A DNA stretch of 64,000 bases. Origin: Rutidosis leptorrhynchoides. Taxonomy: Eukaryota; Streptophyta; Magnoliopsida; Asterales; Asteraceae. This document shows positions 57,385 to 64,000 of the stretch, piece after piece (the stretch's first letter is position 1; each line of letters begins with the position of its first letter). A program made the position numbers and the translations under genes. The stretch covers positions 365,310,001-365,374,000 of the forward strand of contig NC_092337.1 of assembly GCF_046630445.1 (NCBI RefSeq), given 5' to 3'. The notes under the pieces are model-generated. The model was not told the DNA's origin, searched no databases, and was given only the letters and a program-made list of their open reading frames with translations.

Positions 57385-58608
57385 CTATGCCTCTGCCGCA
57401 TTAATATTGAAAACTCTTCCACGGCCTTGTCCATTCGTGTTCTCCTGGTTCGGGAAATTTCTAATAATGTGGCCCGGTTTTCCACATTTATAACAAACTA
57501 CATTGGCATAACTTGCTCCGACACTACTTGCTCCGCCATTACTCGTTCCGACACCATTTGTTCCTTTCGTTCTATTAACCCCTGGTCCGTAGACCTCACA
57601 CTTCGCCGCGCTATGACCATTTCTTTTACACTTGTTGCAAAATTTGGTGCAGAACCCCGAGTGATTCTTTTCACACCTTTGGCATAGCTGCTTCTGATTG
57701 TTGTTGTTGTTGCGGTTATTATTGTTGTTGGGATGATTGTTGTAGTTGCTGTTGTTGTTGTTGTTGTTGTTGTTGGGCCGTTTGTTATAGTTGCGATTGA
57801 TGTTGCGATTGTTGGGATAATTGTTGCGATTATTGTTGTAATTGCTGTTGTTGTTGTATTGGTGATTCTTATCACCGTTTTCCTCCCACTTTCTTTTGAT
57901 TTGCTTCACATTGGCCTCTTCAGCAGTCTGTTCTTTAATTCTTTCTTCAATCTGGTTCACGAGTTTGTGAGCCATTCTACATGCCTGTTGTATGGAGGCG
58001 GGCTCGTGTGAACTTATATCTTCTTGGATTCTTTCCGGTAATCCTTTCACAAACGCGTCGATCTTCTCTTCCTCATCTTCGAATGCTCCCGGACACAATA
58101 GGTACAATTCTGTGAATCGTCTTTCGTACGTGGTAATATCAAATCCTTGGGTTCGTAACCCTCTAAGTTCTGTCTTGAGCTTATTGATCTCGGTTCTGGG
58201 ATGGTACTTCTCGTTCATCAAGTGCTTGAATGCTGACCACGGTAGTGCGTACGCATCGTCTTGTCCCACTTGCTCTAGATAGGTATTCCACCATGTTAAC
58301 GCAGAACCTGTGAAGGTATGTGTAGCGTACTTCACTTTGTCCTCTTCAGTACACTTACTTATGGCAAACACCGATTCGACCTTCTCGGTCCACCGTTTCA
58401 ATCCGATCGGTCCTTCGGTTCCATCAAATTCCAAAGGTTTGCAGGCAGTGAATTCTTTGTAGGTGCATCCTACACGATTTCCTGTACTGCCAGATCCAAG
58501 GTTATTGTTGGTATGTAGCGCAGCCTGTACTGCGGCTATGTTTGAAGCTAGAAAAGTACGGAATTCCTCTTCATTCATATTCACGGTGTGTCGAGTAGTC
58601 GGTGCCAT
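57385..58608 (-). CDS. gag of element 2
   Basis: I choose the ATG at 58606-58608 (MAPTTRHTVNMNEEEF); the open frame extends 12 codons further without relatives. The capsid domain (about residues 45-230) contains FDGTEGPIGLKRW and TWWNTYLEQ. It is followed by an Asn-rich linker encoded by aac/aat repeats. Zinc knuckles are CQRCEKNHSGFC, CNKCKRNGHSAAKC and CYKCGKPGHIIRNF; in the third the final Cys is replaced by Phe. The frame ends at a TAG and is in phase with pol. Element 1 has a Cys codon (TGT) at this place. Confidence 0.93.
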   Translation of the reverse strand: MAPTTRHTVNMNEEEFRTFLASNIAAVQAALHTNNNLGSGSTGNRVGCTYKEFTACKPLEFDGTEGPIGLKRWTEKVESVFAISKCTEEDKVKYATHTFTGSALTWWNTYLEQVGQDDAYALPWSAFKHLMNEKYHPRTEINKLKTELRGLRTQGFDITTYERRFTELYLLCPGAFEDEEEKIDAFVKGLPERIQEDISSHEPASIQQACRMAHKLVNQIEERIKEQTAEEANVKQIKRKWEENGDKNHQYNNNSNYNNNRNNYPNNRNINRNYNKRPNNNNNNNNSNYNNHPNNNNNRNNNNNQKQLCQRCEKNHSGFCTKFCNKCKRNGHSAAKCEVYGPGVNRTKGTNGVGTSNGGASSVGASYANVVCYKCGKPGHIIRNFPNQENTNGQGRGRVFNINAAEA

Positions 58609-58741
58609 TTCCTTCAAAATACTCAAATGGAACAAGTTAATCATACAGAATATTAAGAGTAGTTAATAGTATTTCGTAGCATAATATGAACTCATTTATA
58701 AAAGCTTTTTCTTCATATTAGCGTTTTATAAGTTTAAATTC

Positions 58742-58760
58742 GGGTAGTACCTACCCGTTA
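58742..58760. other. Palindrome and PPT-like 16-mer in the leader of element 2
   Basis: gggtagtacctaccc is a perfect inverted repeat, and agtacctacccgttaa (58745-58760) is identical to the 3' LTR/polypurine-tract junction at 53998-54013. It lies about 140 bases before the gag ATG. The rest of 58610-58949 has no ORF. Confidence 0.65.
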
Positions 58761-58949
58761 AGTTCATACTTAGTAGCTAATATACAATTCAACTACTACA
58801 ATTCTATATGAAAAACTGATTGTAATAATATTTCGCGTTCAAACTTTTATACAATATTTTACAAACTTACAATACCGCTTATTTTACATAAAGCATGAAA
58901 TATAGCACACAATAACTTTGATACAAGATAGTTGTGAAGATAATTCTAG

Positions 58950-59633
58950 CTAGTATACAAGTCGTTCAGCAAAGGCAATAAAGACACGTAATTCATACGT
59001 CCAGAAACAAGTCATGCATTCTGGTTTTACTAGGATTACTTCCCATCCTTGGTCTTGTGGAACATAACCGTTATGGCCGTTGATAAGACAGCGTGTTGTA
59101 ACGTCGTCAAAGGGACGAGGGTTACGTAATGTCCAACAGTCCCGTTACAATCTAAAAACCTCATTTCTTACCCCAATTACCGACTCCGTCACTTGTGGAA
59201 ACGTTTTGTTTAATAGTTGTAGCCCGATGTTCTTGTTCTCACTTTGGTGAGATGCGAACATTACTAATCCGTAAGCATAACATGCTTCTTTATGTTGCAT
59301 GTTAGCCGCTTTTTCTAAATCACGAAGTCCAATATTCGGATATATTGAGTCAAAATAATTTCTTAACCCATTGCGTAAAATAGCATTTGGGTTCCCCGCA
59401 ATATATGCGTCAAAGTAAACACATCGTAACTTATGGATTTCCCAATGTGATATCCCCCATCTTTTGAACGAAAGCCTTTTATAAACCAAGGCATTCTTGG
59501 AACGTTCTTCGAATGTCTTACAAACTGATCTCGCCTTAAATAGTTGTGTCGAAGAATTCTGACCGACTCTAGACAAGATTTCATCAATCATGTCTCCGGG
59601 TAGGTCTCTTAAAATATTGGGTTGTCTATCCAT
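58950..59633 (-). pseudogene. F-box-like gene captured in the leader of element 2, one internal TAA
   Basis: The ATG at 59631-59633 opens 162 codons: an F-box (about residues 8-52; LRDLPGDMIDEILSRVG, then F.AR.VCKTFEE) and a Sel1-like alpha-helical segment (about 103-142; LEKAANMQHKEACYAYGLVM). This is the layout of the plant F-box family related to Arabidopsis At2g35280/At1g67623, whose members are Skp1-binding adaptors of SCF ubiquitin ligases. A TAA at 59145-59147 ends the ORF. The same frame then stays open for 64 more codons to a TAG at 58950-58952, including CLINGHNGY and KPECMTCFW, which look like genuine C-terminal coding sequence. So the captured gene was about 227 residues and has one nonsense change, or the shorter form is used. 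It is in the same direction as gag and intron-free. Element 1 has nothing comparable. Confidence 0.7.
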
Positions 59634-59770
59634 TTTGTGTTTTTATACTGTAAAATAGACAAGAGTTAGATTCATAAAAAAAATACTTATTAATACAAGC
59701 AATTTTTACATATATCATAAAGCATAAGCACACTATATTACATATATTACACCACACGAATACAACTATC

Positions 59771-60385
59771 TTATTCCGACTCGCTTGTTTCTTCTTCTTC
59801 GGTTTTGGTTCGTTTTGCCAAGTTTCTAGGGATATATGATGTTCCCCTAATACGAGCCGTCGTGATCCACATTGGTTTAGAAAAACCTGGTGGTTTAGAG
59901 GTTCCCGGGTCATTGTTACAACTTAAGGACTTCGGGGGTTGACGATACATATAAAGTTCATCGGGGTTGGAATTAGATTTCTCTATTTTTATGCCCTTTC
60001 CCTTATTATTTTCTTTTGCCTTTTTAAATTCAGTTGGGGTAATTTCTATAACATCATCGGAATTCTCGTCGGAATCCGATTCATCGGAGAATTGGTAATC
60101 CTCCCAATATTTTGCTTCCTTGGCGGAAACACTATTGACCATAACTAACCTTGGTCGGTTGGTTGAGGATTTTCTTTTACTTAACCGTTTTATTATTTCC
60201 CCCACCGGTTCTATTTCTTCATCCGGTTCCGATTCTTCTTCCGGTTCCAATTCTTCTTCCGGTTCCGACTCTTCTTCCGGTTCCTCTTCGGGAACTTGTG
60301 AATCAGTCCACGAATCATTCCAATTTACATTTGACTCTTCATTATAATTAGGTGAGTCAATGGGACTTGTTCTAGAGGTAGACAT
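59771..60385 (-). CDS. Extra acidic leader ORF of element 2 (204 residues)
   Basis: This is the first ORF after the primer site. It has an acidic repeat region (about residues 33-58; EEESEPEEELEPEEE), then a basic patch (KRLSKRKSS), a second acidic Ser/Asp stretch, the conserved IEITPTEFKKAK segment, a TTARI segment and a Lys/Arg-then-Glu tail. The order and motifs match the 156-residue ORF at 2405-2875, with an additional central block. It shows no catalytic motif and no known domain. It is uninterrupted. The family is inferred to be an accessory protein of this retrotransposon lineage; function is unknown. Confidence 0.7.
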   Translation of the reverse strand: MSTSRTSPIDSPNYNEESNVNWNDSWTDSQVPEEEPEEESEPEEELEPEEESEPDEEIEPVGEIIKRLSKRKSSTNRPRLVMVNSVSAKEAKYWEDYQFSDESDSDENSDDVIEITPTEFKKAKENNKGKGIKIEKSNSNPDELYMYRQPPKSLSCNNDPGTSKPPGFSKPMWITTARIRGTSYIPRNLAKRTKTEEEETSESE

Positions 60386-60580
60386 CTATCACATAATATC
60401 AAACGCGTTAAGAGATTAATATATCACATAATATTCACATGGTAAAAATATATAGTTTCCAACAAAATTTGTTAAGCAATCATTTTTCAACTAAACACGG
60501 TCGAAGTCCAGACTCACTAATGCATCCTAACAAACTCGATAAGACACACTAATGCAAAATTCTGGTTCTCTAAGACCAAC

Positions 60581-60592
60581 GCTCTGATACCA
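60581..60592 (-). other. Primer binding site of element 2, initiator tRNA-Met
   Basis: The minus strand reads TGGTATCAGAGC two bases after the end of the LTR at 60595. Confidence 0.92.
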
Positions 60593-60594
60593 AC

Positions 60595-63500
60595 TGAAAT
60601 GTCCCGTTCTTATTGATTAAAAACGTTCCATATTAATTGATTTCGTTGCGAGGTTTTGACCTCTATATGAGACGTTTTTCAAAGACTGCATTCATTTTTA
60701 AAACAAACCATAACCTTTATTTCATAGATAAAGGTTTTAAAAAGCTTTACGTAGATTATCAAATAATGATAATCTAAAATATCCTGTTTACACACGACCA
60801 TTACATAATGGTTTACAATATAAATATGTTACAACAAAATAAGTTTCTTGAATGCAGTTTTTACACAATATCATACAAGCATGGACTCCAAATCTCGTCC
60901 TTATTTAACTATGCGACAGCGGAAGCTCTTAATAATCACCTGAGAATAAACATGCTTAAAACGTCAACAAAAATGTTGGTGAGTTATAGGTTTAACCTAT
61001 ATATATCAAATCATAATAATAGACCACAAGATTTCATATTTCAATACACATCCCATACATAGAGATAAAAATCATTCATATGGTGAACACCTGGTAACCG
61101 ACATTAACAAGATGCATATATAAGAATATCCCCATCATTCCGGGACACCCTTCGGATATGATATAAATTTCAAAGTACTAAAGCATCCGGTACTTTGGAT
61201 GGGGTTTGTTAGGCCCAATAGATCTATCTTTAGGATTCGCGTCAATTAGGGTGTTTGTTCCCTAATTCTTAGATTACCAGACTTAATAAAAAGGGGCATA
61301 TTCGATTTCGATAATTCAACCATAGAATGTAGTTTCACGTACTTGTGTCTATTTTGTAAATCATTTATAAAACCTGCATGTATTCTCATCCCAAAAATAT
61401 TAGATTTTAAAAGTGGGACTATAACTCACTTTCACAGATTTTTACTTCGTCGGGAAGTAAGATTTGGCCACTGGTTGATTCACGAACCTATAACAATATA
61501 TACATATATATCAAAGTATGTTTAAAATATATTTACAACACTTTTAATATATTTTGATGTTTTAAGTTTATTAAGTCAGCTGTCCTCGTTAGTAACCTAC
61601 AACTAGTTGTCCACAGTTAGATGTACAGAAATAAATCGATAAATATTATCTTGAATCAATCCACGACCCAGTGTATACGTATCTTAGTATTGATCACAAC
61701 TCAAACTATATATATTTTGGAATCAACCTCAACCCTGTATAGCTAACTCCAACATTCACATATAGAGTGTCTATGGTTGTTCCGAAATATATATAGATGT
61801 GTCGACATGATAGGTCGAAACATTGTATACGTGTCTATGGTATCTCAAGATTACATAATATACAATACAAGTTGATTAAGTTATGGTTGGAATAGATTTG
61901 TTACCAATTTTCACGTAGCTAAAATGAGAAAAATTATCCAATCTTGTTTTACCCATAACTTCTTCATTTTAAATCCGTTTTGAGTGAATCAAATTGCTAT
62001 GGTTTCATATTGAACTCTATTTTATGAATCTAAACAGAAAATTATAGGTTTATAGTCGGAAAAATAAGTTACAAGTCGTTTTTGTAAAGGCAGTCATTTC
62101 AGTCGAAAGAACGACGTCTAGATGACCATTTTAGAAAACATACTTCCACTTTGAGTTTAACCATAATTTTTGGATATAGTTTCATGTTCATAATAAAAAT
62201 CATTTTCTCTGAATAACAACTTTTAAATCAAAGTTTATCATAGTTTTTAATTAACTAACCCAAAACAGCCCGCGGTGTTACTACGACGGCGTAAATCCGG
62301 TTTTACGGTGTTTTTCGTGTTTCCAGGTTTTAAATCATTAAGTTAGCATATCATATAGATATAGAACATGTGTTTAGTTGATTTTAAAAGTCAAGTTAGA
62401 AGGATTAACTTTTGTTTGCGAACAAGTTTAGAATTAACTAAACTATGTTCTAGTGATTACAAGTTTAAACCTTCGAATAAGATAGCTTTATATGTATGAA
62501 TCGAATGATGTTATGAACATCATTACTACCTTAAGTTCCTTGGATAAACCTACTGGAAAATAGAAAAATGGATCTAGCTTCAATGGATCCTTGGATGGCT
62601 CGAAGTTCTTGAAGCAGAATCATGACACGAAAACAAGTTCAAGTAAGATCATCACTTGAAATAAGATTGTTATAGTTATAGAAATTGAACCAAAGTTTGA
62701 ATATGATTATTACCTTGTATTAGAATGATAACCTACTGTAAGAAACAAAGATTTCTTGAGGTTGGATGATCACCTTACAAGATTGGAAGTGAGCTAGCAA
62801 ACTTGAAAGTATTCTTGATTTTATGAAACTAGAACTTTTGGAATTTATGAAGAACACTTAGAACTTGAAGATAGAACTTGAGAGAGATCAATTAGATGAA
62901 GAAAATTGAAGAATGAAAGTGTTTGTAGGTGTTTTTGGTCGTTGGTGTATGGATTAGATATAAAGGATATGTAATTTTGTTTTCATGTAAATAAGTCATG
63001 AATGATTACTCATATTTTTGTAATTTTATGAGATATTTCATGCTAGTTGCCAAATGATGGTTCCCACATGTATTAGGTGACTCACATGGGCTGCTAAGAG
63101 CTGATCATTGGAGTGTATATACCAATAGTACATACATCTAAAAGCTGTGTATTGTACGAGTACGAATACGGGTGCATACGAGTAGAATTGTTGATGAAAC
63201 TGAACGAGGATGTAATTGTAAGCATTTTTGTTAAGTAGAAGTATTTTGATAAGTGTATTGAAGTCTTTAAAAAGTGTATAAATACATATTAAAACACTAC
63301 ATGTATATACATTTTAACTGAGTCGTTAAGTCATCGTTAGTCGTTACATGTAAGTGTTGTTTTGAAACCTTTAGGTTAACGATCTTGTTAAATGTTGTTA
63401 ACCCAATGTTTATAATATCAAATGAGATTTTAAATTATTATATTATCATGATATTATCATGTATGAATATCTCTTAATATGATATATATACATTAAATGT

Positions 63501-63847
63501 CTTTACAACGATAATCGTTACATATATGTCTCGTTTAAAAATCATTAAGTTAGTAGTCTTGTTTTTACATATGTAGTTCATTGTTAATATACTTAATGAT
63601 ATGTTTACTTATCATAGTATCATGTTAACTATATATATATATCCATATATATGTCATCATATAGTTTTTACAAGTTTTAACGTTCGTGAATCACCGGTCA
63701 ACTTGGGTGGTCAATTGTCTATATGAAACATATTTCAATTAATCAAGTCTTAACAAGTTTGATTGCTTAACATGTTGGAAACATTTAATCATGTAAATAT
63801 CAATCTCAATTAATATATATAAACATGGAAAAGTTCGGGTCACTACA
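60595..63847 (-). repeat. Middle LTR of element 2 (3253 bp)
   Basis: It serves as the 5' LTR of the internal region to its left and as the 3' LTR of the internal region that begins at 63848. It differs from the left LTR by about 22 substitutions and one extra TA unit near 63645. Confidence 0.95.
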
Positions 63848-63882
63848 GTACCTACCCGTTAAATAAATTTCGTCCCGAAATT

Positions 63883-64000
63883 TTAAGCTGTTGAAGGTGT
63901 TGACGAATCTTCTGGAAATAGATGCGGGTATTTCTTCTTCATCTGATCTTCACGCTCCCAGGTGAACTCGGGTCCTCTACGAGCATTCCATCGAACCTTA
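63883..64000 (-). CDS. Second pol copy of element 2, C-terminal end only
   Basis: The last 38 codons of pol (end of the chromodomain and tail), matching 54034-54151. The rest lies to the right of the window. Confidence 0.92.
   Translation of the reverse strand, partial: KVRWNARRGPEFTWEREDQMKKKYPHLFPEDSSTPSTA

Larger units (their letters stand above)
50748..64000 (-). mobile_element. Element 2: Tekay-like Ty3/gypsy, tandem LTR-internal-LTR-internal
   Basis: LTR 50748-53998, internal 53999-60594, LTR 60595-63847, then a second internal region from 63848 to the window end. That last 153 bases matches 53999-54151 without visible difference. A single insertion would show host DNA and a duplication of ggtaa after 63847; instead the polypurine tract and pol tail follow. 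The two LTRs differ by about 22 substitutions and one TA unit over 3.25 kb. The internal region carries, in reading order, acidic ORF, F-box ORF, gag and pol. Confidence 0.93.

Noticed and set aside
57498..58011. Thr/Ile-rich minus-strand and Val-rich plus-strand ORFs
   Set aside because: They are the alternate-frame and antisense readings of the Asn-repeat linker of gag.

Overview
The window is nuclear DNA of a flowering plant. It is AT-rich and intron-containing, packed with LTR retrotransposons, and carries receptor-like kinase genes of the LRK10-like class. The retrotransposon types (chromodomain Tekay-type Ty3/gypsy with roughly 3 kb LTRs starting TGTARYGACCCG, and Ty1/copia with an initiator-Met primer site) fit a eudicot. 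Asteraceae is my best guess by recognition; it is not proven.

Layout, left half. 1-5995 is the 5' part of a minus-strand Tekay-like element with an LTR, primer site, an extra acidic ORF and gag-pol broken by a TGA. 5996-6988 holds TA/AC microsatellites and short repeats. 6989-26474 is a nest at least four deep. A copia remnant (A) holds a second copia (B). B is split by a plus-strand gypsy (G3, 8564-23815, terminal ACTCA/ACTCT). The 3' LTR of G3 is split by a 4.16 kb solo LTR (18314-22476, duplication ACCTG). A CACTA transposon end (to 26700) and a LINE remnant follow. The LINE is split by a complete copia (C, 27019-31811, perfect GTAAC duplication).

Middle. 32300-38908 is the gene-bearing island: a kinase-only LRK10L-2-type locus, two tRNA-derived SINEs with perfect target-site duplications, and a four-exon LRK10L-1-type receptor kinase (673 residues) with a MITE in intron 3. 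39855-41460 has long TA microsatellites, Helitron-like hairpins and a 100-residue ORF resembling the PB1-like N-terminal domain of MULE-associated proteins.

Right half. 43242-64000 is a second nest: a short plus-strand element with a Tat-like leader, interrupted by minus-strand element 4 (LTR 44236-46723), then by element 3 (LTR 47620-50503), then by element 2. Element 2 is young, with LTRs differing by under about 1%. It is arranged as LTR-internal-LTR-internal, a tandem dimer running off the window. Its internal region carries gag, pol, the acidic ORF family also seen in element 1, and a captured F-box gene.

The strongest candidates for something undescribed are the two extra leader genes of the Tekay-like elements, a 16-base copy of the 3' polypurine-tract region placed upstream of gag, and two extremely truncated retropositions that leave little more than a poly(A) tail between perfect duplications. 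I saw no CRISPR, rRNA gene or intact tRNA gene.
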